From the NCBI GenBank assembly GCA_015178975.1, contig WHVD01000092.1:248001-312000 (forward strand): a DNA stretch of 64,000 nt. Direction: 5' to 3'. Both the position numbers and the translations under genes were made by a program. Shown here piece after piece: positions 1 through 10,790 of this stretch (position 1 is its first letter; each line of letters opens with the position of its first letter). Below the pieces are notes generated by a model, which had not been told where the DNA came from, did no database searches, and saw only the letters and a list, made by a program, of their open reading frames with translations. The DNA is from Hysterangium stoloniferum (Eukaryota; Basidiomycota; Agaricomycetes; Hysterangiales; Hysterangiaceae).

Positions 1-37
1 CATACTATTTTTAATATGTCCAGAGAGAGGGACTGTT

Positions 38-610
38 ATGGCCACCTTTGTGATACTTAAAATGGAGTGGGCAGCAATGAAGGGGCAGTGCGATGGCAGA
101 ATGGGCATGTGTAAGCACATATTGGAAGAAATCTGCCTACAATTGTTCAAAGCGATAGGTGGGTCACAATCATTGGCCTGCATTGTCATTGTACCATCAA
201 AGAATCAATTCCATTCAGCCACAATGATAAACTAGCTGTAAGTAAGTATTACGTGATATGCGATTATATATACAATTCATCAATACAAATTCGGATGGAC
301 ATGCCATAATCAAAATCTTTCCAAGTCAGACCCTTGTGTACCTCAATAAAATCCACAATGAGAACTTTGGTCTGGTCTTATGTCACTATTCTTCTTTTGC
401 TCAGATGTTGCACAAAGTTGAATTTGATTTATATGTCAAGTGTGAAGGATGAAACGACATTGCTTACCATCAACCCGACTAGACCATCACTTGCCTTGGG
501 TTTCTCCTCATTGAAGGTTGTGATAAAATTAAACAGGCAGGCCACCCTCTCACAAGAAAAACTTTCAGGTTAACAATGACAACTTGAAAGCAGCAGCGGA
601 TTAGCATAGC
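38..610 (+). pseudogene. C block, copy 1 (decayed unknown gene)
   Basis: This is the first of about seven copies of a block that lies before each A gene. Short open stretches in two frames contain FINTNSDGHA, an 'IxxIPSxTxxYLNKI'-like stretch, and LTINPTRxSLALGFSSLKV. The same phrases recur in order near 14700, 21150, 29250, 45600, 50200 and 61750. In the cleanest copy (29010-29575) a 56-nt GT..AG intron may precede FINTN, so the original gene was probably spliced. I do not recognise the product. Frameshifts break this copy. Strand + is inferred from the longest conserved open stretches. Confidence 0.4.
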
Positions 611-650
611 TCTGGACTGCATTTATATTATTCAATGTAATCCCACTTCT

Positions 651-976
651 TGAATAAGAAAAAAGCCATGTTACTTTCAACCATGACACTCAATAACACC
701 CTTAAATACTATATTATGGGGTCACAATTGTCTAAACTATTATTAGATACTGTGTGAGCCTTCAGCAGAAGGTGCAAGAAAATATCAAGTAACTACATCC
801 ACTGGAATCAATATAGGCAAGGAAGGTGAGGGGATTTTGCTTCCGACGGCAGGGATGATATGCTGTGAATCCTATGTAAGCACAGCCATAAGGCTGTACC
901 TTGGTGGAATTAACTCTCCGACCGATGGGGCATAAAGGCGAGGCACCCCCTTCTAGTGTAAGTCAGACTGCTACCA
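651..976 (+). other. Conserved 5' flank of A copy 1
   Basis: This region precedes the A start and is repeated before nearly every A copy. It contains a conserved exon-like stretch that reads RLYLGGINSPTD in most copies, followed by a GTAAG-type motif just before the A start codon. It could be a 5' exon, a conserved upstream ORF, or promoter and 5' UTR. No clear TATA box was identified. Confidence 0.4.
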
Positions 977-2843
977 ATGTCTACTTTCAATGAGACGACT
1001 CCGGAGAATCACGATTCGGCAATGGCTGGGATCGACCTTGAAGACATTGAGGAACTCCCCTTAGTTTCCCCTGGTGTATTGAGTTCAGAGCAATGGGATG
1101 AGAACGTTAAAGAGATGAGAGAGATGTTCAGGAAGAAGCTTCGAGAACGATGGGGTTGTGACGAACCCGGCCATGATTTATGTTATCGGGCCCCGGATGG
1201 TAGGCAACACATACAGCTGTCTGCAAACCATATAGAGATTTGGGTTGACGAGTGGGTGAGTAAAGTATAATGCTATTTCCATGTGATATGTGTCACATGC
1301 TGCGTATTCAGTGTCAAGGAGAAATGAGCTACCATGACCCACCGAATGTTGTTAAGATATCCACCAACACGACATCCAACCTCAGCCCCTATTGCAGTCA
1401 TGCCGATGACTGGGGAATGATCTCGCGGAGTCAGGGGACAATGTCAAGTATTGACATTGGCCCCGGGTATTACTGTGGAGTCAGTTTGGAAAGGGTTGGG
1501 ATGAAAGTTCTTCACAGTGCTAAGACAGCTTCGCTGATCGCAAAGCTGACAATATACCGGGAAATCACCCGTTTGTTACGAGACCACAGTGCCTTTAGCA
1601 AGTTGCTACCCAAGCATCTTACGCTGCCAAAACTGGGAAGACTAGTTCAAGACAGTGCTGATTTAGCAAGGTAGGGATACCTCAATCATTGAATACACTG
1701 GAAATACTCATATCTGACTCGTAGACCTATATACCCACCTCAAATTCGGAGAAGAGCGACAGAGGTTTTAGAGAGTTTCATATTCTCACGTCACACCCGA
1801 CGGAGCGCAAAAGGTCACACTACCCGGCTTATGACATTTTTGGCTTGCACCTTCTTTCACTGCCCTGGCATTCATTGGTTAAATAGAGATGCTTCACCAA
1901 CTGCGATTACGTCATCACTTTACAACGTTTTAGTCAAGTCACCGCTGCACACCAACTTGGATGAAGTTGCATCAACATTTATCATACGGTCAAATCTAAA
2001 CACTCAAGCCTGTAACTGATGGATGGGACATTGCTCAAGCCGCGCATTACGTCACAATGTCGAAGGAGAGAAACAAGAATGGTGATGCAATCGAGGCTAC
2101 GCACTGTGGTACATGTGGATTCGGATTCGGAAGATCCAGCTATGAGGTTCAGAGTCAACTCGATGATGCTTTCGCCAGACACCAGGAGATGCCAACTCGG
2201 AATCGTATGCGTCAGAATCAGACTGGTAGGCAAGTTTCACAGGTGGATGTAAGACGGTGCTATAAGGTAAAACATTATGAACGTACCTTACGATGGACCC
2301 AATGAGCGAAGAAATGACATTCAACTTGTTGATGTGATCGGTAAGAAGTGTGCTGTCATCGAAGAAGGTTTGCAAGGAGGAAATATTCCAATACAGTAAA
2401 CATGATGCCTCCGAATCAATATATTGTGTCAATGATGCTATATGTTGTCCAATAAAACCCTTCATACAGCTCCAGCAATATCTCGAAACCATGCATCTTG
2501 GTGGATGCAACACATGAGAAGCTTTATAGGATATTCATAAAGGTTAAGTCGTTGTGTCTAATATTCTCTGTTATGGTTTGGGTGGGAAGGATGAAATGGT
2601 GTGATGGCATAACGCACGGTTGCAACCAGAATTCAATGCAACCTCTGATCGCCGTGAGCTCCTTTACAGATAGTGGACGCATGTGGCAGATCACTTCCAT
2701 GATCAGAATAAGGCCAAAAAGGGGTAAGTGCCGATCAAATCCTGAGACATAATGAGATTCTGATGAATAACGGGCGATGTGTACGTTCTTTCCTTTGCGT
2801 GGTCACCACTCCTTTCACTTGTATGTTGGTAGGGTATAATTAG
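977..2843 (+). pseudogene. A family copy 1, split by an internal inversion
   Basis: Exon 1 (977-1255), intron 1 (1256-1311), exon 2 (1312-1670), intron 2 (1671-1724) and exon 3 from 1725 are open and in frame up to 1987. Then 1988-2780 is turned around, and the last part of exon 5 resumes at 2781, ending FLCVV..LVGYN at 2843. Exon 1 encodes a Cys/His motif, CDEPGHDLCYR, then HIQLSANHIEIWVDEW. Across intron 1 this continues CQGEMSYHDPP, the W-x6-G-..-PP spacing I recall from many Agaricomycete hypothetical proteins (from memory, not checked). The 5' half of this copy is among the best preserved in the window, but the inversion prevents a full product. Confidence 0.7.
1988..2780 (-). other. Inverted internal segment of A copy 1
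   Basis: Read on the minus strand, this segment carries the rest of A exon 3, exon 4 (SLTQYIDSEAS, SSLQTFFDDSTLLTDHIN) and most of exon 5 (IIELTLNLIAGSSESEST). Left flank ATAC and right flank GTAC border it. Flipping the segment restores the exact order seen in other copies, TATCATACACATCG at the left and TTTGACCGTACGTTC at the right. It is therefore an in-place inversion with no visible gain or loss at the junctions. The inverted exons also carry a small deletion near the CIHQDAWF stretch. Confidence 0.8.
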
Positions 2844-2940
2844 AACACCATATCGGTGTTGGAAAACATGGTTCCCCTGAAAGGCTTTGTACCATCAAAT
2901 GGACACACTTGCTAATCATTTCTCCTCGATAACTCTGACA
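2844..2940. repeat. DE block, copy 1, start
   Basis: The start of the spacer that follows A in every cassette. It matches 20722-20760 and 34162-34260, including the phrase around TTGGAAAACATGG and the CCGACACATCTCAA-like stretch. It is cut by the Tc1 insertion at 2941. Confidence 0.7.
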
Positions 2941-4552
2941 TACAGTAAGCAAAAAAGGGGTTGCAATGTTTAGTAAATGTTGACTCGAATGCTTATAACT
3001 CCAGACATAAATTAGCTAAAATTAGGAGAAAATATAGGTTAGAAAGCCCTGTTTCTCAACCTTAATATGATACCCAGGTTTGTTCAAAAATACTCACTCA
3101 TTGTTGAGATATTAAATATTTTGTACAGGAGTATCATTGCAACCCTTTTTTGCTTTCATTTTATAAACATAAAGCTATGTATTCTAGTACTTGGTATGAC
3201 CTCCTTTAGCCTTCACTACTGCTGCAACCCTCCTAGGCATACGTTCAATCAAATTCTGGCACACCTCTGGCATTATTTTGTCCCACTCTACTTGTACCTT
3301 CTCCCACAACTCTAATATCCCTCCTGGGGCCCTCTCATGCTCTCCCAGCTTCTTTTTCAGATGATCCCAGAGATGTTCAATAGGATTGAGGTCAGGGGAC
3401 TGCTGGCCAAGGAAGGACCTTATATCCATGATCTTCAAACCAAGTTGTAGCTTTCTTGGACTTGTGCTTGGGATCATTATCCTGCTGGAAGATGATAGTG
3501 GAGGGATTCTTGCCGTAGAAGGCAAGGCTTTCCTGGAGTTCATCTTGCAGAATCTTGGTCTATAACTCTCCATCCATCCTCCCATCAATCTTGCATGCAT
3601 ACCCAACTCCCTCCCACAGCATGCAGCCCCACATCATCAGAGATCCACCCCCAAACTTTACAGTCTCCTTCACAAGCCTATCACTCAGACCCTCCCCTGC
3701 CTTCTTCCAAGCCCACCTCTTCCCATCTGACCCCAGCCTATTGATTTTGGTCTCATCAGACCATACAACAGTCTTCCAGTCCTCTATAGTCCAATCCAAA
3801 TGAGCCAGAGCAAAATCCATCCTCTCCTTTCTATGCCTCTTGGTAAGAAGGGGCTTCTTGGCCTTTACCACAGCTTTCATACCAGCTAACTTCAGATGGT
3901 TCCGAGTTGTCTGGGATGTGAGAGACTGGTTGATAGTGTTCTGAAGGATCTGGGTGATCTGAGAGGCATTTTCAGCTTTCCCTGAGGTGATGAGATACTG
4001 GGCATAGCGACTATCAGCCTCAGAAAGCTTGGAAGGACGTCCACCAGTAGGCTTCTGCAGGGAAGGACGGTGTTTTCTGCGAAGTCTAGAGATGGTACTG
4101 ATGTGTAGACCAGTGGATGATGAGATCTGGTGGGCAGAATGACCAGAATCCAAGAGTGAGAGGATGTGTTTGCATTGAGAAGTAGAAAGAGGCTGCATGT
4201 TGGAATCAACAAGACTGTTGTGGTCTGTTTGTCATATGTTGACTGTTTTGAACATGTCACATGATCACACAATCAAATACAACCTAACATTGGATCAGAA
4301 ACACCAGTACAACCTGTCCTTTCATCTACAGAATGAAAGCAAAAAAAGGGTTGCAATGATACTCCTTTACAAAATATTTAATCTCTCAACAATGAGTGAA
4401 TATTTTTGAACAAACCTGGTTATCATATTAAAGTTCAGAAACAGGGCTTTCTAACCTATATTTTCTCCTAATTGTAGCTAATTTATTTCTGGAGTTATAA
4501 GCATTCAAGTCAAAATTTACTAAACATTGCAACCCTTTTTTTGCTTACTGTA
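2941..4552 (-). mobile_element. Complete Tc1-type (DD34E) DNA transposon
   Basis: The element body runs 2943-4550 from CAGTAAGC to GCTTACTG and is flanked by TA at 2941-2942 and 4551-4552, the Tc1/mariner target duplication. The ends are long: about 220 bp at each side is inverted relative to the other. Each end also holds an inner copy of the tip in opposite orientation (GGGTTGCAATG outside, CATTGCAACCC inside at the left). Removing the element rejoins DE sequence seen intact at 34243. The transposase lies on the minus strand and is broken. Confidence 0.92.
3184..4198 (-). pseudogene. Tc1 transposase, broken
   Basis: The minus-strand product starts MQPLSTSQCKHILSLL with a helix-turn-helix (HISTISRLRRKHRPS) and a GGRPSKLS hinge, followed by the first catalytic Asp in VVWSDETKI. 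The second Asp lies in FQQDNDPKH and the Glu in NPIEHLW. Thirty-four residues separate the last two (allowing for the shift), which is the Tc1 DD34E signature. Two lesions are visible: an amber codon soon after KIDGRMDGEL (about 3556) and a one-base deletion between LPWPA and SPDLNP near 3395. It is therefore probably inactive, although its ends are complete and could be mobilised by a related enzyme. Confidence 0.9.
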
Positions 4553-4568
4553 TATCAATCAAACCAGG

Positions 4569-5883
4569 AGGAGTGTAAGCCTGGGACCCCAGTCTTACGC
4601 ATTTTCCTTTTGTTCCATTCTTATTGTTCTGTCCTCATTGTCCTGTCCTTTTTGTTTGTAGCACATATATATAGTCTAGGTAGTTTTCCATCTCTTTAGA
4701 CTTACTGTATGCTGCCTGCCATGTATACTGCCCACTAGTTCATTGAGCAATACACTGTGGTCCTATCAACCCATGTGACCTGGACCCCAGTGATCCCATT
4801 TGATGACGGGATTACACTTTTTTTTTGATACCAGCCATTTGTTATTTCTCATCCAGCACTTTATTGTGTTTGGCCCTCCAGACCCTTGGCTGTTTCGTTC
4901 CACTGGATCTCATTCATTCCTTCCAAAAGAAACCAACTTCTTACCTTCCAACCCGATCTGCATCATGACCGTTCACTGGTCAGACCACTCGTTCACATTC
5001 CCTAGGGCTCCACACTCCCTTGTCCCGTCCATGTGCTTCAACCTCGCGTATACCATGCCCTTGCACATGCTCCCCGTGCACACATGCACTGCCACACACC
5101 CTCGCACATGCATCCCCACATCTGCCATGCACCCTTGCACATGCATCCCCACATCTGCCATGCACCCTTGCACATGCATCCCCACATCTGCCATGCACCC
5201 TTGCATACTGCACACGTACACGTGCCCCCGCATGCCCTGCACTGTCGTTGAGCACCCCCCCTGAGGATTGATGCCACAACCATTGGTTCTTGGACCATTG
5301 GATCCCTTATTTTCCAAATACTCACCCATTTTGGAGAAATGTTTTATGTGAAGATTTGACAATTAGAAGCCATTATTTTGGATCCCCCCTTTTTTTGTTG
5401 TTTTAGTGCCATATCAATTTCCATCATCATCGCATGTTTTTCTGGACCAGGTTCATGGACTCCACCGCCTGAGGCTCCACATTGACAGAGGAGGTCCAAC
5501 AGGGTTGAATTTGGGGTAGTGGGTTGGCTTTTGTGTGGGGAGGGTCGTGAGTGTGACAATCCAGCCTTGCATGCATGAATTTTTTTTGGTTCTAGTTATT
5601 TGGAGTAGTAGGGTTGTTTTTTATGTGGGGAGGGGTGTAAGCCTGGCACCCCAGTCTTACACATTTTCCTTTTGTTCCATTCTTATTGTTCTGTCCTTAT
5701 TGTTCTGTCCTTTTTGTTTGTAGCACATATATATAGTCTAGGTAGTTTTCCATCTCTTTAGACTTACTGTACGCTGCCTGCCATGTATACTGCCCACTAG
5801 TTCATCGAGCAATACACCCTGGTCCTATCGACCTGTGTGACCCGGACCCCAGTGATCCCATTTGATGATGGGATTACAAGGAG
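4569..5883 (+). mobile_element. Miniature LTR retrotransposon (TRIM-like)
   Basis: Two nearly identical 243-bp direct repeats, 4574-4816 and 5636-5878, begin TGTAAGCCTGG and end GGGATTACA. The target duplication AGGAG is present at 4569-4573 and 5879-5883. A purine-rich tract (GGGGAGGGG) sits directly before the 3' LTR, as expected for second-strand priming. The internal region is only about 820 bp and contains no gag, protease, reverse transcriptase or integrase. The element must therefore rely on proteins from another element. It inserted into the DE block 17 bp beyond the Tc1 element. Confidence 0.93.
5104..5202. repeat. 33-bp minisatellite, three exact copies
   Basis: Three back-to-back 33-bp units (5104-5136, 5137-5169, 5170-5202) begin GCACATGCATCCCC and lie inside the miniature LTR element. 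The unit length is a multiple of three, so open frames on both strands continue through it, for example a repeated 11-residue unit MHPCTCIPTSA. No evidence suggests that this is translated. Confidence 0.93.
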
Positions 5884-6667
5884 CCGAATATCCTCACCCG
5901 TTATTCAAGTCACTTTGCACCCGGGGTTGCAGATCCTATAAAGCTATATGATTTGGGAGTATGTAAGAACGCATATAGCCACTTTGTATTATCACCGCAA
6001 GCTCTGCAGTTGTACCCATCAATGTGTTGAATACAATTGGGGCCACCAGCCGTACCTAGACTAACATTTGAATCATGAACGAGACATGTTTTAAATAAGA
6101 TATTGCTGAATGTCTGAAAAGGTCATCCCCCATCCCCATTTTGATGCATGTCTTGTTCAGGCTCATCATATCTTCCCCAGTATTCAATCAACAAGATCCA
6201 TGATCTTAAAACCGAGGGCCTTCACACCGTGCGAGTCAATGTGTTGGGGGAATTCTTTAAACTAATTCTCTTCCATTGAAAACTTGACAATACAGCTGTC
6301 ATAAGTCAAGCAAATATAAGAGTGCATACAGTCACTTTTCACCTTTGCCGCGAGCTCTGCATGTTGCACACGTTGATGCCATATATGCATTGAATACACT
6401 TGCGGCACCACCCGTGACTAGACTGACATCCTATTTATAAATGACAATTGTTTGAAACAGAACGCGAACTTGAGAGTTGTATGAATCTACATAATTTCAC
6501 ACAATTTAAAAGCGAAGAGAGTCACTTGTAATGATCGCTGCGAGGTTCTCTAGATTGATGTTGAATAGATTCCGAGGACTACCCATCACTGAAATGACAT
6601 CCCATATGCTAGCAGTAACAGTGTCAATTGAACACCACTAGGGCGTCTCAAGTCCTAACATTCTTGT
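5884..6667. repeat. DE block, copy 1, continuation
   Basis: The array resumes here after the LTR element, in register with 34270-35030. It carries several degenerate, related sub-blocks around a phrase like TTGAATACA.TTG..GCCACC (near 6030, 6395 and 6565). Minus-strand relics include a stretch encoding FKEF..I.SHGVKALGFKIMDLVD, interrupted by a stop in the copies examined. No intact gene is present. Confidence 0.6.
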
Positions 6668-7661
6668 CGTGTCCTTTGTTTGGGAAAACAGGAAGCCGGG
6701 AACAAACCAATGGACAACACCATGATAAAGACACCAACATTTCTACGCATGTTGGGAGCTTTCACTTTGGTTAAGAGAAAAGTAGCTCGTGGTCATGTCC
6801 GGGGGAATCACATATCAGCGAAGAGCTGAAGAATACCCACAACCCACCGCGTTGAGCAGTCATTCCCCGAGATTTTCTCGTTTGTCTTCTGAAACATTGA
6901 CTGCTCCAATTTCAGTTGACTGGAGTTCATTCCACCAATTGTCATGTTTGAATTATTTCATTGCGAGTAGTAGCAAAAACGTCATTTGATTCTATCTAAT
7001 ATCAAAGAGCTATTCGACTAGATCTGTGGGCCTCTTGAACGTTAGTTGTCGTCCCCTGTTCCTTCCTATTCGTTAGTCTCTACACCTTTCACTGGTGTGT
7101 CGACACCGTTGACGAATTCGAATTACGTCTTCCTTTTCCAGAAAATAACCCCCGGAATAATCATGTGGTTTCCATACCGTTTCATCAAACAATGCTAGTG
7201 GGTTCGTCGCCATAATGGTGCTCGCCTCATGTCTTTTGTTTGGGAGAACAGGAAGCCGGGGCCAAACCAATGGAAAATACCATGATCAAGACACCGACAT
7301 TTCTTCACATGTTGTGAGCTTTCACCCTGTATAAGAGAAACGTAGCTCGTGGTCATGTCAGGTGGAATCCCATATCAACTAAGAGCTGAAGAATACCCAC
7401 GACCCGCCGCGTGGAGAAGTCATTCCACGAGATTTTCTGGTTTATGGTCTGTTTCAATGTTTCAGTTGTTGGCGTCAAACTACACGCCACGACAATTTAA
7501 TTTACTCCCTATCACACAGTTCCCCTGCTGCTCCCATTTCAGTTGACTGGAGTCATTCCACCAATTGTCATGTTGAATTATGTCATTGCGAGTCGTAGCG
7601 AAAAATTCATTTGATTCAATCTAATATTAAAGGACTATTCAACTAGATCCGTGGGGCCTCT
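6668..7661. repeat. Local tandem duplication within DE
   Basis: The segment starting GTGTCCTTTGTTTGGGA at about 6669 is repeated starting TGTCTTTTGTTTGGGA at about 7229. Both copies run through AGCTCGTGGTCATGTC, then CCACCAATTGTCATG, to the AATCTAATAT stretch. The first copy continues to a B' start (GTGGTTTCCATACCGTTTCA) before the duplication joint at about 7226. No other DE copy has this doubling. Confidence 0.8.
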
Positions 7662-9828
7662 TTGTTAGGATACACACACAGGCCGGGTTTCCAGAGAAAC
7701 CCGCAGGATATCCGGTAGGACTTGGCTTCAGCTTATAGGCTGCACCCTCGCTAGATCGTGTTGTCCAATTTCAAACGGACAGACGGGGATCCCGGGGAGT
7801 CCAGGCAGGGTTCGTGGGTCATAGGTCGTAAGTGAGAGGTCGTGGGTCGTGAGTTGAGATAGTTGAGAGAGATAGATGTGCCGGAGCCCATGGGCTCCGA
7901 CTATTGTGAGCGGTCTGATAAGAGTAGGGTTTTAGAGCGGAAAATATATTAGATTACTGGGGGGAATCTAAGCTAATTTTCTGACTGGATTGTATGTACA
8001 ACATCTGCCAGTTTATATAGACCATGGAATGCATGACATACCAAATCCAGTAATAATGAAACGAAACTAACAAAACATGAAACGGGAATAGTAAACACCA
8101 AATTGGTGTTAGGAACGGAATGGAACGGAGCGGAGTCCGAATTGTGACAAAGCATAACCCATAACGGGAAATGGAGCAGGAGCAGAGGCCTAAATCGTGA
8201 CAGGTCATTTGACTAAAACGGGAACGGGGCTCGATTAGAGTGGTGACGGGATTCTAAGCGGGGTCCTGTAATGTATTCAGGGGATTCTCTTAGATAGCTC
8301 AATATATGCTATAGTGTCACAGAGCTTCAACAATAAAACAAGCAAAGGTCCAGTAATTTAAATACTGATAGATTAATGAGCTGTGCTATGAAGCTTAAAC
8401 AACTCAAATCAATGCTTATTTTGATTATTGAAAGGTTCAATAGAACTGTGTATGACTCTTTTAGCAAATACAAGAACTATTCCTTGAGAATAGGGGCTGG
8501 AAGCTGAATATATGCGCAGTAACTTGGCAGAGACTTGATATAAGAGCTTCAGATTCTTGTATACCTATTTGTAACTATTAATAGTTATTTAACAAGGTGT
8601 TAAATAATTTATTAATAGAGAAAATAAATTGTATTGGATTATCTGAGTGCTTGTACTTGATTAATTCAATAAACTTAGGGCTGGGCCTTGAATAATCTAG
8701 TATTGGCAGGGATTTCAGTAAGGATACTTAGATACTTATTAGGTTTATTATCTAATTAATAAGCCTAAAGGGTAGCTGTGAGGCTGGGGAACTTAGATGA
8801 TTAGCTAAGTCCAAGAGTTGCTGACAAAGATTCAAGATGCTGCAAGTGTAGGTGCTTGCAGTGAGTGTATCAGACTAAGGCTATTATTGTCCTTAGGATG
8901 ATGAGGTAAGCTTCTGTGCTGTACTGTAAAATATGTGTGAGATAGATTTGTTTTATTGGAAACTTGGCCCTCCTTATATACATTTTGCTAACTCAATGAT
9001 TAGCTAACTATTTAGTTTATGAGGTCATTAGTGAGATCATAATGACCTCATATTCTACTCATTATTTACCCTTTGTTTAACATGTGATTCCCTTCTCTGA
9101 GACAAGGGTTCTAACCTCTTGCTTGAACATGAAGGTTCAAGGCCGCGGTCCCGGGACGGGAGCAAACGATGAGTCGGCGGAACCTAATAATGACTCGGGT
9201 AGTCACGTTCGTGACCTGTGTGACTCGGGTAGTCACCTTCGTGACTTGTGTGACTAGGGTAGTCACATTCGTGACCTTTGTGACATCCCGACACTGGAGG
9301 CTTATGTAATACGTCACATGACTCCAAAAATGCGCAAACTAGGCTGCACAAGGTGCCGAAAGGTAATAACTAAGTAAATAAAATATAATTAATTAATTAA
9401 AAATTATAATAAATTAACTAAGATATAATAGCATAATATAAGTTCATATATGCTATTATTTATGTGAAGTTAAAAGGAATAAGGCCTATTTCTCACAATA
9501 AACATAATAAAAATACAATAGAAATTCGAGAAAATATTAAATAATTCAAAGAAAATTAAGAGAATATTATGAGATAATGTTGATACATCACAGGTCCAGT
9601 GACTGATGCGTGGGACGAAGACGGACATAGACAGAAACGGAGTCCGGGGAAGTCCGGTGACTGATATGTGTTGTAATGAGGTCGAACGTAACGAGTCTTG
9701 ACGTGATGGAGTCCAGGCGGGAAATCCTATAAACAGACAATTGGTGCTTGTAGCGCATGGGGGCGTACGGGTTAGTGCCCGGAGTCCGGCAGGATTGTCC
9801 GGTGGGATTGTCCGGTTGTAACACTCTT
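7658..9828. mobile_element. 2.16-kb LTR-like insertion
   Basis: The element runs from TGTTAGGATACAC at 7663 to GTTGTAACA at 9823 and is flanked by CTCTT at 7658-7662 and 9824-9828. The TGTTA..TAACA ends and a 5-bp target duplication are typical of LTR retroelements. No second copy of either end was found inside, so this is either a long solo LTR or a non-autonomous element with divergent ends. GC-rich outer parts (7663-8275 and 9590-9823) enclose an AT-rich middle, which suggests a nested insertion. No retroelement proteins were recognised. Confidence 0.75.
9191..9284. repeat. 30-bp hairpin-containing minisatellite
   Basis: Three 30-bp units (9191-9220, 9221-9250, 9251-9280) plus a partial one, each TGACTCGGGTAGTCACNTTC followed by GTGACCTGTG with small changes. 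Each unit holds two short palindromes, GTGAC..GTCAC and GTCACNTTCGTGAC. It lies inside the 2.16-kb LTR-like element. Confidence 0.9.
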
Positions 9829-9860
9829 GAACATTAGTTGTCCTCCCCTGTTCCTTCCTA

Positions 9861-10302
9861 TTGGGAGAGAATAATTATGAGGATTGGAGACATGACGTAA
9901 TTAGTCTTTTGCATATAGAGAACTGTCTCTCTATTGCCACTGGCAAAGAAAAACAACCTAGTGATACTAGTTTACAGTCTGCCTGGTTGGAACGCTCCAA
10001 TAAAGCAGCTGGTATCATATGGCGCTCTCTTGGACCTACACAGCGCACCCATGTTGACATTGATGACGGTCCTGATGATATGTGGTCTAAAATTGAAAAG
10101 GCACATAATAAACAACTCCCTGCAGTTCGTTTTAGTGCCTACAATGACCTCTTTAATATTCGGAAGGAACCTGATGAATCTCTGACTTCATTAATGAGTC
10201 GTGTTGACAAGGTTTGTGCACATGTCCAGAACTTGCGTCCAAAGGGGTACACTCTTGCCATGCTGGATGATGAACTTGCTGCTCTCACTTTACTTCGTTG
10301 AA
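9861..10302 (+). pseudogene. Copia-type gag fragment
   Basis: An open stretch of 146 codons without a start Met. It begins GENNYEDWRHDVISLL and includes AWLERSNKAAGIIW, DDMWSKIEKAHNK, FNIRKEPDESLTSLMSRVD and AMLDDELAALTLL. The pattern W-x-aliphatic, 'A..I...L', 'W..L...' and 'L.SL..R' matches the gag (UBN2-type) domain of fungal Ty1/copia elements. Both ends are abrupt. At 9860 it interrupts the DE phrase CCTGTTCCTTCCTA, and after TGA at 10302 the inverted array block begins. No LTRs, zinc knuckle, integrase or reverse transcriptase accompany it, so it is a truncated insertion. Confidence 0.85.
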
Positions 10303-10439
10303 AATCGAGTGGAATTGATTGAGAAAGACCTTCTCCTGGGCATCCATATTAAATCAAAACTGAGGCCATGTTAAAATTAGACCACACGGACGCACTGGTG
10401 AGTGGTGTGGCGACGATGCATCAGAAGGCATTGACAGTG

Positions 10440-10790
10440 AGGACTAGACCTTCATAGTCGATCATGGATGCTTCGTTGGTTGAGCCGTGGATAATGTCTC
10501 AATGTACAAGGAGAGAATGAAGAATGGCATTGGTATTGAAGCTGCGCACCGTGGGACACGCGAGACCGGATCAGAGTAACCCCGATTATTTCTTCGGCGC
10601 ATAATGCAGCAACTCTGTTCGATGCGATGAGACGATGGCAAGGCATATTGAGGATTTTGAAGTACTGTGAGTCCTCGCCAATGTTAAAGCTGACATCTGG
10701 CGGTTTCTCCTTGGCTAGCATGATTGCGGTGACTAACTCACCAGTATTATTTTTGATAACACGGCCTGGAATCCTCACAGTTATGTTCCG
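10440..10790 (-). pseudogene. B ORF, inverted copy
   Basis: The minus-strand frame begins MRIPGRVIKNNTGELVTAIM and continues LAKEKPPDVSFNIGEDSQYF and SNRVAALCAEEIIGVTL, as in the intact B copy at 56341-56793. The frame is lost soon after IIGVTL, and the LIAGSS part is out of frame, so this copy is broken. Confidence 0.6.

Noticed and set aside
3067..3315. Plus-strand ORF of 82 codons overlapping the Tc1 element
   Set aside because: It is a shadow of the transposon end and the minus-strand transposase.
5090..5205. CRISPR-like repeat array
   Set aside because: The 33-bp units are exactly adjacent with no spacers, so this is a minisatellite. The setting is also eukaryotic.
4973..5362. Long minus-strand and plus-strand open frames across 4973-5362 (up to 154 codons)
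   Set aside because: They exist because of the 33-bp minisatellite, which leaves several frames open at once. They lie inside a miniature LTR element and have no recognisable domain.
9330..9365. A short MRKLGCTRCRK-like reading followed by GGTAATAA, resembling the start of a Zn2Cys6 regulator
   Set aside because: Only the first few residues fit. No second half of the zinc cluster is present, and it lies in an LTR-like element with stops around it.
9861..10301. Copia gag reading as an intact host gene starting at TTG
   Set aside because: There is no ATG at its start, the left edge interrupts an array phrase exactly, and the sequence reads as a gag domain.
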